Below, piece after piece: positions 16,736 to 26,035 of a stretch of DNA of 64,000 nt. The position numbers and the translations under genes are program-made. The stretch lies in the NCBI GenBank assembly GCA_014595895.1, contig JABUKB010000001.1, positions 496,001-560,000 on the forward strand, written 5' to 3'. The notes under the pieces are model-generated. The model made no database searches, was not told the origin of the DNA, and saw only the letters and a program-made list of their open reading frames with translations. This DNA comes from Lysinibacillus odysseyi. GTDB lineage: Bacteria; Bacillota; Bacilli; Bacillales_A; Planococcaceae. The number at the start of each line of letters is the position of its first letter. Position 1 is the stretch's first letter.

Positions 16736-17680
16736 TTGAAAAAATGGCTAGTGTTGTTGTTGCTGGTTTGCTTACCTGTACAGGCACAGGCTTCAAGCTA
16801 CGCTGTGATTGATGCGGATACGGGAAGACTGTTAAAAGGAGCTGCCCCACATGCAAAAGCGCCTATTGCAAGCCTGACAAAAATGTGGACGGCTTTAATC
16901 GTAATTGAAGAGGCGGAACTATCTGAAATGGTCACTATTTCAAAACGGGCAGTGATGAGTGAAGGTTCTTCTATTTATTTGCAAGAAGGAGATCAGGTAA
17001 CGGTTGAAACATTGCTGTACGGTCTGCTCTTAAGGTCGGGCAATGATGCTGCGACAGCCCTGGCAGAGCACGTTGGTGGCTCAGTAGAAGGCTTTGTAAA
17101 GCTGATGAATGAAAAAGCAAGGCTGTATGGTTTAACGAATACTACTTTTGCGAATCCATCAGGGCTGCATGATGAACGCCATTTATCGACAGCGTATGAG
17201 ACGGCGCGTCAACTGCAAATCGCCATGCAAAATGAAACCTTCCGCCAAATTGCCAGTACCCTCGTTTATAAAACGTGGCAAAATAAGCATCGCCTGTTGA
17301 CGGAGGATATTGGTGCTATCGCTGGGAAAACCGGCTATACGAAAGTAGCAGGCCGCACATTGGCTACCTATTTTGAACGGGATGACAAGGAATTTATTGT
17401 TGTGACGATTAATGAAGGCGACGATTGGCGCCAACACCGTCTTTTAGCTGACGAGATTGATGAAAAATATGAAAAAGTAAATGTGGCAGAAGCTCGCACA
17501 TATGAAATCGCGCAGGGCAGTGTCACGCTGAAAAAGCCTATATCCTTTTTAGTGTCGATCGAAGAACATCAAAATCTAGAGCACGTCCTGATTATGAAAC
17601 GAAATGCAAGACAAGGAGTGTGGCAGGTGTTAATTGATGGCGAGCGTGCTTTTGCAACATTAGTAGATATAAACAAATAA
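16736..17680 (+). CDS. D-alanyl-D-alanine carboxypeptidase (DacB position)
   Basis: A 314-residue penicillin-binding peptidase S11. A signal peptide (about 1-19, ending AQA) precedes the catalytic triad motifs S46LTK49, SGND (about 102) and KTGYTK (about 200). It trims the terminal D-Ala from peptidoglycan stem peptides outside the membrane. Its place after scpAB and before rluB matches dacB (spore cortex PBP5*), but it is shorter than DacB (about 382), and B. subtilis ypuI, spmA and spmB are absent, so DacB identity is inferred. TTG start with AAGGAG 7 nt upstream. Confidence 0.85.
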   Translation: MKKWLVLLLLVCLPVQAQASSYAVIDADTGRLLKGAAPHAKAPIASLTKMWTALIVIEEAELSEMVTISKRAVMSEGSSIYLQEGDQVTVETLLYGLLLRSGNDAATALAEHVGGSVEGFVKLMNEKARLYGLTNTTFANPSGLHDERHLSTAYETARQLQIAMQNETFRQIASTLVYKTWQNKHRLLTEDIGAIAGKTGYTKVAGRTLATYFERDDKEFIVVTINEGDDWRQHRLLADEIDEKYEKVNVAEARTYEIAQGSVTLKKPISFLVSIEEHQNLEHVLIMKRNARQGVWQVLIDGERAFATLVDINK

Positions 17681-17809
17681 AATTATAGTAAGAAAAAATC
17701 ATTTCTCTTTTAACTTGTTCTGAAGTGTGCCATAATTTTCAACAGATTATTGGGAATTACTATAGTCAAGTCATACAAGATATGGCGAAAAAATCAATGA
17801 GGTGAACTT

Positions 17810-18544
17810 ATGGAAAGACTACAGAAAGTCATAGCGTACGCAGGCGTAGCATCAAGACGAAAAGCAGAGCAACTAATTGTGGAAGGGAAAGTAACAGTTA
17901 ACGGTAAAGTGGTCCGCGAACTAGGAACAAAAGTTTCGAATTCAGACACAATTGAAGTAAATGGTGTCAAGCTTGAAAAGGAAGACAAAGTATACTTTCT
18001 GCTTTATAAACCAAAAGGTTATATTTCTGCGGTAACAGATGATAAAGGACGTAAAACGGTCGTGGATATTTTCAAAAAGCACGTGCCTGAACGCATTTTC
18101 CCAGTCGGTCGTTTGGATTACGATACAACAGGGCTTTTATTGCTGACAAATGATGGAGAATTTTCGTATCAACTCACACATCCGAAATTTAAAATCGACA
18201 AAACGTATGTTGCACGTGTCAAAGGTGTTCCGACAGTGGAAGGGCTGAAAAAATTACAGCGCGGCATCAAGCTAGAAGATGGCAAAACAGCACCGGCGAA
18301 AGTAAGCATGACTTCATTTGACGAGCAAGCAGGCAAAGCGATTTGTGAAATTACCATTCACGAAGGAAAAAATCGTCAAGTACGTCGCATGTTTGAAGCA
18401 ATCGGGACACCTGTTGTCAAATTGAAGCGAGAGCAGTTTGGCTTTCTTACATTAGGAAATTTAAAGCCAGGTGAGTACCGCGAACTAACAAAGCATGAAG
18501 TGAAATTATTGCGCGTATTAGCAGAAACAGGAAAAATGGAATAA
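17810..18544 (+). CDS. rluB: 23S rRNA pseudouridine synthase RluB
   Basis: A 244-residue RsuA-family synthase: an S4 RNA-binding domain (residues 2-60) then the catalytic domain with the active aspartate D103 in GRLDYDTTGLLLLTNDGE. NRQVRRMFEAIG near the C-terminus is the second family signature. It modifies 23S rRNA helix 90 (U2605 in E. coli numbering). GAGGTGA precedes ATG 17810. The location between the spore peptidase and resA is as in B. subtilis. Confidence 0.94.
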   Translation: MERLQKVIAYAGVASRRKAEQLIVEGKVTVNGKVVRELGTKVSNSDTIEVNGVKLEKEDKVYFLLYKPKGYISAVTDDKGRKTVVDIFKKHVPERIFPVGRLDYDTTGLLLLTNDGEFSYQLTHPKFKIDKTYVARVKGVPTVEGLKKLQRGIKLEDGKTAPAKVSMTSFDEQAGKAICEITIHEGKNRQVRRMFEAIGTPVVKLKREQFGFLTLGNLKPGEYRELTKHEVKLLRVLAETGKME

Positions 18545-18717
18545 ATAATAGTTTGCCCTATGCAAATAGTGTAAACGTTCATAAAACCTTCAAATAAACG
18601 ACTTTAGTGACATTCATTCTTTGATATAATAGAAAGAACTTCTGATGGTGGGATTTTTTAGTCCCACTGTTTATAAATGTCGATTTTTGAAGGAACAGCA
18701 GGGAGGAAATAGAAGCT

Positions 18718-19251
18718 ATGGACAAAAAGAAAAAGCGCTCACTAACAAGGGGCATTATTCTTGCTGTTTTAGCGATCGCCATTGGCTACACAGTTTATTC
18801 TTCAGTGACGAAAGAAAAGGTAGAAGTATTACGTAAGGGTGACGATGCGCCTGATTTTGAAGTAACAGATCTGAATGGCGAGGTGCACCGTTTATCAGAT
18901 TATAAAGGACAAGGTGTCTTTTTAAATTTCTGGGGAACATGGTGTGAGCCTTGTAAACGTGAATTCCCGGCGATTGAACGCCAATATAAAAATTTTGAAG
19001 CGCAAGGTGTACAAGTATTAGCACTCAATATTGCCCAGTCAGAGTTAGAAGTTAAAAATTATGTAGAGAGCATGTCGATGACGTTCCCAGTAGCGATTGA
19101 TAAAACAAAAAGTGTCATGACGGCGTATAATGTCAACCCGTTGCCGACCACTATTTTAATCACTCCGGAAGGGAAAGTCGAAAAAATTATTACCGGTGAA
19201 ATGTCAGAATCTCAGATTGTAGCAAATTTGGAGTCTATTAAACCGGAATAG
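18718..19251 (+). CDS. resA: Thiol-disulfide oxidoreductase ResA
   Basis: A 177-residue membrane-anchored thioredoxin-fold protein. A basic start (KKKKR) and one transmembrane segment (12-30) place the domain outside; the active site is C76EPC79 in FWGTWCEPC, exactly the ResA motif. It reduces apocytochrome c cysteines before heme attachment. Start follows GGGAGGA. A TATAAT at 18625-18630 may be the promoter, and a 6-bp hairpin with a T-rich loop (18648-18667) lies in the leader. It heads resABC; a weak terminator separates this from resDE. Confidence 0.95.
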   Translation: MDKKKKRSLTRGIILAVLAIAIGYTVYSSVTKEKVEVLRKGDDAPDFEVTDLNGEVHRLSDYKGQGVFLNFWGTWCEPCKREFPAIERQYKNFEAQGVQVLALNIAQSELEVKNYVESMSMTFPVAIDKTKSVMTAYNVNPLPTTILITPEGKVEKIITGEMSESQIVANLESIKPE

Positions 19252-19262
19252 GAGCTTGCGAG

Positions 19263-20912
19263 ATGGAAAAGATACGTTGTGAATGTGGTCACGAAAACCC
19301 AATTGGCACAAAGCTCTGCGGTGTTTGTGGTCGTGCTCTTACCGAAGAAGAGCAACAAAATAAATTAGCAGATATGCGTTATGATGGGATTGCGATTCGT
19401 TCCAAAACACATAACAAATCCATTATTGATAAAGTATGGAATTTCTTTTCAAGTGTAAAAGTAGGAATTACCCTTATTATTTTGAATTTGCTAGCGGCCT
19501 CCATTGGTACCATTTTGCCACAGGAATTTTATATAGACGCTTCCACAGAGGCAGCAAAGAAGATTTATTATGAAGATATATATGGTTCGTTTGGTTCCCT
19601 TTACTATAATTTGGGTTTATCAGATATTTATTCTTCATGGTGGTTCCAGATTTTAGTGTTGATGCTTGGGGTGTCGATTATTATCGCGAGTATCGACCGT
19701 GGGGTTCCGTTACATAAAAACTTAAAAAATCAGCGTGTAAAGCGTCACTTTAATTTTATGAAACGCCAGCGCATTTTTGCAGAAGGTCAAACGACTGCAC
19801 AGCAAGATAATACGCTAGGGCAAGTAGAAGAAAAACTGAAAAAAATGCGCTATAACGTACGTCGCGAGGGGAATGCCCTAATGGCTGAGAAAAACCGCTT
19901 TGCGCGTTATGGTCCGTATATTAATCATGTTGGCTTAATTGTCTTTTTGATAGCAGTTATGTTACGTCTTATCCCAGGTTTTCATGTCGATGAATCCATT
20001 TGGGTGGCAGAGGGAGAAATGCGCGCTGTACCAGGAATGGAAGGTTTCTTTATTTATAACGATGACTTTTTACTCGAAACACATGATAATCAAGCACAAG
20101 GTGAGCAATTGAAGCAAGGCGTCAATGTGGTGGCGAAAAACTTCCAAACCGATGCCATTCTGTACAAGCAGGCGGAAGGCAGCTTGCCTGGACAAACAGA
20201 TAATTTAGAAGAAGTGCTAAAAGAGCAAATTCGTGTCAACCATCCGATGAAGTATGATGGCTATGCATTCTATCAAATGGATTATAGCTTAAATGAGTTA
20301 TATAAAATGAAATTCGCTCTGACAAATAAAGAAACGGGTGCTTCTTTAGGGGATGTAGTCATTGACTTGACGAATCCTGAAAAAACTTATGATTTAGGTG
20401 ATGGTGTAAGAGTCGATATTTTATCTTACGTACCTGATTTCTCAGGATTTAAAAACGGCCAGCCACAAACGGCTACACCAGCGCCGAATAATCCAGCATT
20501 CATTTTCCGTATGACGACACCAGAGACACCAGAAGGGGAGACAAGCTTTGTAGCGATTAAGCAAACACTGGAGCCTCTTGGTGAAACGAAGTACAAAATG
20601 GCTTTCCAAAATATCGAAACACGCGATAAAACAGGTTTGACGATTCGTAAAGACAGTACGATTCCATTCTTATTTGTTGGTGGCTTTATCTTTATGTTAG
20701 GTGTAGTGATTGGCTCCTACTGGGCCCACCGCCGTATTTGGGTGGAGGAGTTGGAGGACGGGACAATCCGTTTAGCCGCCCATACAAATAAAAACTGGTT
20801 CGGTATTAAAAAAGAATTGGATGTGCTGACAGAAGCAGCGCATTTGCCTGCTTATATAGACCAAGTTGATCTGGAAAAAGAGAAGGAAAAGGAAGGTGAC
20901 ACTGCCTTATGA
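19263..20912 (+). CDS. resB: Cytochrome c biogenesis protein ResB
   Basis: A 549-residue membrane protein of cytochrome c maturation System II. A short N-terminal zinc-ribbon-like segment (CECGHENPIGTKLCGVCG, residues 6-23) precedes the family core with four membrane segments: about 63-85, 120-145, 215-235 and 475-495. A large extracytoplasmic loop lies between the third and fourth. With ResC it exports and attaches heme. The stop codon of resA supplies part of its ribosome site (TAGGAG). It overlaps resC by 4 bp. Confidence 0.95.
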   Translation: MEKIRCECGHENPIGTKLCGVCGRALTEEEQQNKLADMRYDGIAIRSKTHNKSIIDKVWNFFSSVKVGITLIILNLLAASIGTILPQEFYIDASTEAAKKIYYEDIYGSFGSLYYNLGLSDIYSSWWFQILVLMLGVSIIIASIDRGVPLHKNLKNQRVKRHFNFMKRQRIFAEGQTTAQQDNTLGQVEEKLKKMRYNVRREGNALMAEKNRFARYGPYINHVGLIVFLIAVMLRLIPGFHVDESIWVAEGEMRAVPGMEGFFIYNDDFLLETHDNQAQGEQLKQGVNVVAKNFQTDAILYKQAEGSLPGQTDNLEEVLKEQIRVNHPMKYDGYAFYQMDYSLNELYKMKFALTNKETGASLGDVVIDLTNPEKTYDLGDGVRVDILSYVPDFSGFKNGQPQTATPAPNNPAFIFRMTTPETPEGETSFVAIKQTLEPLGETKYKMAFQNIETRDKTGLTIRKDSTIPFLFVGGFIFMLGVVIGSYWAHRRIWVEELEDGTIRLAAHTNKNWFGIKKELDVLTEAAHLPAYIDQVDLEKEKEKEGDTAL

Positions 20913-22123
20913 GTTTAATCGAAGTGAGTGATAAACTGCTTTATGTAGCCTTTATGTGTTATTTAGTAGCAACCTTTTTATTTGGAGGTGCGATTAAACC
21001 AACGAAAGCAAATGAGCCAAGGAGAGCTAATAAATGGGGCAAGCTGGCGATTGCCATTACAATTGTTGGTTTTTTAAGCCATTTAGGTTACTTTATTACG
21101 CGATGGATGTATACAGGACATGCCCCTATGAGTAATATGTTTGAATTTACGACAGGATTTGCAATGTTCTTAGTACTGTCATTTATCATCATTTACTTCA
21201 TGTATAAAGTAGCAGCTCTAGGGGTTGTGGCTTTGCCAATCGCTATATTAATCATTGGGTATGCGGCGATGTTTCCGTCTGAGACGTCACCACTGGTACC
21301 TTCTTTGCAATCCGATTTCCTGGCGGTACACGTTATTACCGCAGCGCTTGGTCAGTCGATTTTAGCAATTTCTGCGGTAGCAGGGATTGTGTATTTATTA
21401 AAAGCAGTGGATACTAAGCAAAAATCAAAAGAGCGCTTTTGGTTTGAGACGGTAATGTTTGTTTGTGTATTAGTCATCGGCTTCGTCCTTGCTTCTATCA
21501 CATTTAGCAGTATGGGTGTTGAGCGCACGTATCAATATACGAACAGTGAAGGTGCGGTAACAGTAGCAACGTACAATATGCCAACCATCTTCCTATTTGA
21601 AGGTGCAGTGCAAGTGGAAAAAGAAGATGGAAATATGTATGCAGAGACAGCGGAGCAAAATTTAGGTTTTGTAGAGTTACCGCCATTATTTGATTCACGT
21701 CAATTTACGATTGTTACATGGTCGATTATCTTTGGTACAATCCTTTACGGCTTATTGCGTTTAATCGGGCGTCGTTCGATTACAGAGATGATTCAGCCGC
21801 TTGTCAAAAGGGTAGATTTAACATTAGTTGACGAAATTGGTTACCGTTCTGTACTGATTGGTTTCCCGGTATTTACATTGGGCGCATTAATCTTCGCCAT
21901 GATGTGGGCGCAAATTGCCTGGGGCCGCTACTGGGGCTGGGATCCAAAAGAAGTATGGGCACTGATTACTTGGCTATTCTATGCTGCGTTCCTGCATTTG
22001 CGTTTGTCAAAGGGCTGGGAAGGCAAAAAATCAGCATGGTTGGCGATTGTCGGGTTTGCAATTGTTATGTTTAACCTAGTAGCTGTTAACTTGATTATTG
22101 CTGGTTTGCATTCATACGCATAA
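20909..22123 (+). CDS. resC: Cytochrome c biogenesis protein ResC (CcsA family)
   Basis: A 404-residue polytopic heme-handling protein with eight or so membrane segments. The tryptophan-rich WWD heme-binding motif is WGRYWGWDPKEVWALITWL near residue 340, and conserved histidines lie near HLGYFITRW and at the C-terminal LHSYA. It works with ResB in transferring heme to apocytochromes. It starts on the ATGA overlapping the resB stop. Confidence 0.95.
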   Translation: MSLIEVSDKLLYVAFMCYLVATFLFGGAIKPTKANEPRRANKWGKLAIAITIVGFLSHLGYFITRWMYTGHAPMSNMFEFTTGFAMFLVLSFIIIYFMYKVAALGVVALPIAILIIGYAAMFPSETSPLVPSLQSDFLAVHVITAALGQSILAISAVAGIVYLLKAVDTKQKSKERFWFETVMFVCVLVIGFVLASITFSSMGVERTYQYTNSEGAVTVATYNMPTIFLFEGAVQVEKEDGNMYAETAEQNLGFVELPPLFDSRQFTIVTWSIIFGTILYGLLRLIGRRSITEMIQPLVKRVDLTLVDEIGYRSVLIGFPVFTLGALIFAMMWAQIAWGRYWGWDPKEVWALITWLFYAAFLHLRLSKGWEGKKSAWLAIVGFAIVMFNLVAVNLIIAGLHSYA

Positions 22124-22142
22124 AAATAGTATAAATACGTAA

Positions 22143-22176
22143 AAGGAGCCGCTATTTGTGGCTCCTCTTCTTTTCA
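22143..22176 (+). terminator. Weak terminator between resC and resD
   Basis: A 9-bp stem (22144-22152 with 22158-22166, one G-T pair) has a pyrimidine-rich, imperfect T tail, compatible with partial readthrough from resABC into resDE. Confidence 0.6.
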
Positions 22177-22236
22177 TTTATTGTATAAAACTGTACAATA
22201 GAGGGTGTAAAGAAGATTGAAAGGGGATTCATAATA

Positions 22237-22953
22237 GTGTCTGAGAATATTTCAGTTTTAGTAGTAGATGATGAAGACCGCATTCGCCGCTTATTAAAAA
22301 TGTATTTAGAGCGTGAAGGATATATAGTGGACGAGGCCGAAAATGGCGAAGAAGCAATCGAAAAAGCGTTTGAAAATGATTACCATTGTATCTTGCTAGA
22401 CATTATGATGCCTGAAAAAGATGGTTTACAAGTATGCGAGGAAATTCGCGAAAAGAAAACAACACCAATTATGCTGCTAACAGCCAAAGGTGAGGAAGCA
22501 AACCGCGTACAGGGCTTTGAGCTTGGGGCAGATGATTATATCGTCAAACCCTTCAGCCCACGTGAAGTCGTCTTGCGCGTGAAGGCCATTTTACGCCGTT
22601 CTTCGGCATTTTCACCTGTTTCAAGTTCGTCTGCGTCAAAAGATTTAGTGGTGTTTCCGCACTTAACAATCGACCATGATGCACACCGTGTGACAGCGGA
22701 TGGTACAGAAGTAAACCTGACACCAAAAGAGTATGAACTGCTGTACTTTTTAGCGAAATCTCCTGATAAAGTATTTGACCGTGAACAATTACTAAAAGAG
22801 GTTTGGCATTATGATTTCTTCGGCGATCTGCGTACAGTAGATACGCACGTCAAGCGTTTGCGTGAAAAGTTAAACCGCGTTTCAGAAAATGCGGCGAAAA
22901 TGATCGTAACGGTTTGGGGCGTCGGCTATAAATTTGAGGTCGTAAGTGAATAG
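22237..22953 (+). CDS. resD: Response regulator ResD
   Basis: A 238-residue OmpR/PhoB-type regulator. The receiver domain has acidic pocket DDED (11-14), phosphoacceptor D55 (LLDIMMP) and K at about 104 (VKPFSPRE). The C-terminal winged helix carries LTPKEYELL and VDTHVKRLREK. ResDE controls aerobic and anaerobic respiration genes. GTG start 22237 has AAGGGGAT 9 nt upstream. Its end overlaps resE by 8 bp. Confidence 0.95.
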   Translation: MSENISVLVVDDEDRIRRLLKMYLEREGYIVDEAENGEEAIEKAFENDYHCILLDIMMPEKDGLQVCEEIREKKTTPIMLLTAKGEEANRVQGFELGADDYIVKPFSPREVVLRVKAILRRSSAFSPVSSSSASKDLVVFPHLTIDHDAHRVTADGTEVNLTPKEYELLYFLAKSPDKVFDREQLLKEVWHYDFFGDLRTVDTHVKRLREKLNRVSENAAKMIVTVWGVGYKFEVVSE

Positions 22954-24718
22954 AATATGGAATAGTATTGTCGGGAAGCTATGGGTGACCATATTGCTTC
23001 TCGTTTCATTTGTTCTCTTTATTTTCACGGTATTTATGTTGGAGTTTTTAGAGAATTATCATAGTAAACAAGCAGAGACATCACTGAGACAGAGTGCAGT
23101 TGCCATTGCAGATATTGTGAACAAATTTGGCGAAGAAAGCCCAAGTGACATTATTGAAATGATGCTAGATGAGCATACCAATGCCCTCATTGTCGATCAG
23201 TCCGGTAAGGTAGAGGTTGCACTGCAGGAGGGGAATAACCAACAGGAAATTCAAGAGTCCATTTTAAGCAATAAGGTATTTCAAAATATTTATGAAACAA
23301 CAGAGCCGATTTTAAAAGAGATGATTTTACCGTCACCGAGTGAAATGGATCAAATGGAATCGTATGTGGTGCTGGGCTTTCCGTTAAAATCAGAGGATGA
23401 ATTACACGGTGCGGTATTTATTTTCCAAAGTCCTGCAGCCATGCATGAAACGAGCCAGCAAACAACGATGTTTGTCTTGATAGCGGCGGCTATTGCCTTT
23501 GTATTAACGACCATTTTTGCGTTTTTCTTATCCAGCCGTATCACGGCACCGCTGCGTCAGATGCGTGAATACGCGTTTGAACTGGCAAAAGGGCGCTTTG
23601 ACTCGGAGGCGCCTGATTCTGTATCGAGCGATGAAATCGGTCAATTAGCAGTGGCATTTAAACAGATGGGACGTCAGCTAAAACATCATTTAGAAGTCAT
23701 CAATCAGGAAAAAGAGCAGCTTTCAAGCATTCTGACTTCTATGTCAGATGCGGTCATTACGTTTAATCGAGACCGTACGATTTTAGTGAGCAATCCGCCA
23801 GCTGAAAAGTTGTTGCAAAAATGGTTTATTAATAAAGGCAGTCAAAGTGCTAAGCCTATTCCGCCTGAAATTTATCATATGCTCGATCATGTATTAGATT
23901 TTGAAGATCATATTGAAGAAGAGCTGGAAATGGACGGCTCTTACTACAGCATTTCTATTAGCCCATTGTATAGCGGCGAGTCGATTCGCGGTGCAGTGGC
24001 AGTCATTCGCGATAAAACAGATGAGCATCGTCTTGAAAAGCTAAAATCGGACTTTATCGCCAATGTTTCGCATGAATTGCGCACGCCAGTTGCTATGCTG
24101 CAAGGGTATTCTGAAGCTATTTTAGATGGCGTAGTCGAAAGCGACGAAGAAAAAAATGAAATGATTCGTATTATTTATGACGAATCGCAACGTATGGGTC
24201 GTCTCGTAAAGGATTTACTGGACTTGGCAAGAATGGAGTCAGGACATATGACGCTTCACAAAGAGGAGATGCCGTTTAACTTTGTGATTGACCGTATGAC
24301 GCAGAAGTTCATGCAGGTCGCGAAAGAAAAGCACGTACATCTAAGCTTCCAAACAGAGCTGGCTGATGACATATGGGTGTCGCTTGATGAGGACCGGATT
24401 GAACAAGTATTGACCAATTTAATCGACAATGCCATTCGTCATACGCCTGAGGGGCAATCGGTTACGGTCTTTGTGACAAACGAGCTTTCTTACGTGAAAG
24501 TGTCTGTGCAGGATACGGGTATCGGTATTCCGCAGGAGGATTTACCGTATGTCTTTGAGCGTTTCTACAAGGCAGACAAAGCACGTACGCGCAAAAAGGG
24601 CGGTACAGGTCTTGGTCTGGCCATTACGAAAAATATTGTAGAAGCTCATAAAGGGAATATTAAAGTAGAAAGTGAAGTAGGGAAAGGAACAGCCTTTACG
24701 TTCTATCTGCCAATGTAA
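22946..24718 (+). CDS. resE: Sensor histidine kinase ResE
   Basis: A 590-residue kinase: membrane segment 11-33, extracytoplasmic sensor (about 35-170), second membrane segment 173-195, HAMP (about 196-248), PAS-like domain (about 258-360), HisKA with H376 (NVSHELRTP) and HATPase with N-box NLIDNAIRH, DTGIGIP and GGTGLGLAI. It phosphorylates ResD in response to redox or respiratory state. Start is GTG 22946 inside the resD end. B. subtilis has sigX-rsiX next; they are absent here. Confidence 0.95.
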   Translation: MNRIWNSIVGKLWVTILLLVSFVLFIFTVFMLEFLENYHSKQAETSLRQSAVAIADIVNKFGEESPSDIIEMMLDEHTNALIVDQSGKVEVALQEGNNQQEIQESILSNKVFQNIYETTEPILKEMILPSPSEMDQMESYVVLGFPLKSEDELHGAVFIFQSPAAMHETSQQTTMFVLIAAAIAFVLTTIFAFFLSSRITAPLRQMREYAFELAKGRFDSEAPDSVSSDEIGQLAVAFKQMGRQLKHHLEVINQEKEQLSSILTSMSDAVITFNRDRTILVSNPPAEKLLQKWFINKGSQSAKPIPPEIYHMLDHVLDFEDHIEEELEMDGSYYSISISPLYSGESIRGAVAVIRDKTDEHRLEKLKSDFIANVSHELRTPVAMLQGYSEAILDGVVESDEEKNEMIRIIYDESQRMGRLVKDLLDLARMESGHMTLHKEEMPFNFVIDRMTQKFMQVAKEKHVHLSFQTELADDIWVSLDEDRIEQVLTNLIDNAIRHTPEGQSVTVFVTNELSYVKVSVQDTGIGIPQEDLPYVFERFYKADKARTRKKGGTGLGLAITKNIVEAHKGNIKVESEVGKGTAFTFYLPM

Positions 24719-24729
24719 ATGTGTATAGA

Positions 24730-24755
24730 GATAAGAGAAGAGGCTGGGATATAAC
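24730..24755 (+). repeat. GAGG(T/C)TGGGA-type intergenic motif, copy 2
   Basis: AAGAGGCTGGGATATAAC just after resE is the second copy of the short motif seen after yqkK at about 1914. It lies upstream of the riboswitch promoter and so outside that leader RNA. Confidence 0.45.
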
Positions 24756-24803
24756 TCGATGTCACAACAAAGACATGTATTCACATAAATCCGAGCAAAA
24801 GGG

Positions 24804-24831
24804 TTTACTTTTACAGAAAATGTTTTATAAT
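24804..24831 (+). promoter_or_regulatory. Promoter of the FMN riboswitch-ribU transcript
   Basis: TTTACT (24804-24809) and TATAAT (24826-24831) with a 16-bp spacer lie about 25 bp before the riboswitch aptamer. Confidence 0.7.
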
Positions 24832-24856
24832 GAACATGTAAACTAAATATTGATTC

Positions 24857-25024
24857 ATCTTCGGGGCAGGGTGCAATTCCCGACCGGCGGTAATGAAGTC
24901 GTATAGCTGACCATTTTGGAGGCATATACATCAGCAACTTCTCAGCCCGCGAGCCACGCATTTTGTGAGCAGGATTTGGTGAGATTCCAAAGCCGACAGT
25001 AAAGTCTGGATGGGAGAAGGTGAA
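24857..25024 (+). ncRNA. FMN riboswitch (RFN element)
   Basis: The conserved RFN blocks appear in order: CTTCGGGGCAGGGTG, ATTCCCGACCGGCGGTAAT, CAGCCCGCGAGC, CAGGATTTGGTGAGATTCC, and AGCCGACAGTAAAGTCTGG followed by ATGGGAGAAGG. It binds FMN and controls the riboflavin importer ribU downstream. The spacer to the terminator hairpin at 25152 is long (about 128 nt); I could not identify an antiterminator arm with confidence. Confidence 0.97.
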
Positions 25025-25151
25025 GGTACGGTCGTTTTCATGATGGAAATCGGTTATTTTGTCGTACAAGTTTAGCATTCGTGGGAACAGATGCTTATTT
25101 GATTACGGAAAAATATTCGATATGAGACCTTTTTTAAGTGTGCCTAATTCT

Positions 25152-25184
25152 CCCTAACATATCTTTTTATGTTAGGGTTTTTTT
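25152..25184 (+). terminator. Terminator of the FMN riboswitch expression platform
   Basis: CCCTAACAT (25152-25160) pairs with ATGTTAGGG (25169-25177) and is followed by seven T. It lies between aptamer and ribU, so FMN binding is expected to favour it and stop transcription. Confidence 0.9.
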
Positions 25185-25244
25185 CATGAATGGACCACAG
25201 TACCTTTCTTCTGACGAGATGGAGTCATCAAAGGAGAAGATTTT

Positions 25245-25823
25245 ATGTCAAAACAGAACAAAAAATTACGAGCTTTCGTAACAATCGCGATGTTGAGTAG
25301 TCTATCATTCATCTTGATGCTATTTAACTTCCCATTACCATGGTTCCCAGCATTTTTACAAATTGACTTTAGTGATGTACCGGCGTTAATCGCAGCAATT
25401 ACGATGGGTCCGGTTGCAGGTATTTTAGTAGAATTATTGAAAAATATTTTAGATTGGGTGTTCTCTGGTTCGCCGACAGGGATGCCAGTAGGTCATATGG
25501 CCAATTTCGCAACGGGTATTTTATTCATCATGCCGGTATATTATATTTATAAAAAATTCACATCTGTCACTGGGTTAATGGTTGGTTTAATCGTCGGTAC
25601 AGTGGTGATGTCAGTCGGAATGGCTGCTTTAAACTATGTAGCTTTCTTGCCGATGTACGGTTATTTCATGAACTTCCATGTAGAAGATATGGCAGGAATG
25701 GCTGTGAAAGCGATCTTACCGTTTAACCTATTAAAAGGTGTAATGTTAATTGTGATTGTGTCGGTGCTATTCCGCACAATGAACAAATGGATTCACAATC
25801 AACGCTTACAATATTTAGCGTAA
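25245..25823 (+). CDS. ribU: Riboflavin ECF transporter S component RibU
   Basis: A 192-residue, six-segment membrane protein of the ECF substrate-specific subunit class (B. subtilis FmnP/YpaA). The N-terminal region PLPWFPAFLQIDFSDVPALI and PVAGILVELLKN match the riboflavin-binding family. It imports riboflavin with the shared EcfA/A'/T module, encoded elsewhere. The FMN riboswitch upstream confirms the substrate. ATG 25245 follows AAAGGAGAAG. Confidence 0.96.
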   Translation: MSKQNKKLRAFVTIAMLSSLSFILMLFNFPLPWFPAFLQIDFSDVPALIAAITMGPVAGILVELLKNILDWVFSGSPTGMPVGHMANFATGILFIMPVYYIYKKFTSVTGLMVGLIVGTVVMSVGMAALNYVAFLPMYGYFMNFHVEDMAGMAVKAILPFNLLKGVMLIVIVSVLFRTMNKWIHNQRLQYLA

Positions 25824-25860
25824 ATGATATGTAAAGCAACTGCTACAGCGGTTGCTCCTA

Positions 25861-25903
25861 GGTGTAGACAAAATCGAAATTCGATGTTGTCTGCACTTTT
25901 TTT
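25861..25903 (+). terminator. Terminator after ribU
   Basis: A 14-bp stem with one mismatch and a G-T pair (25863-25876 with 25881-25894) ends in a T run. Confidence 0.85.
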
Positions 25904-26035
25904 ATGCGATTATTTTCCCGAAAAATAGTTGTTAGCCTGTCTTGGAAACACGAAGCGAGCAGATCAGTGCACTAACAAAGTAACCACCTAATACTGGCTA
26001 ATTATTATATAATAAATGAAAAGGGAGTTGATACA

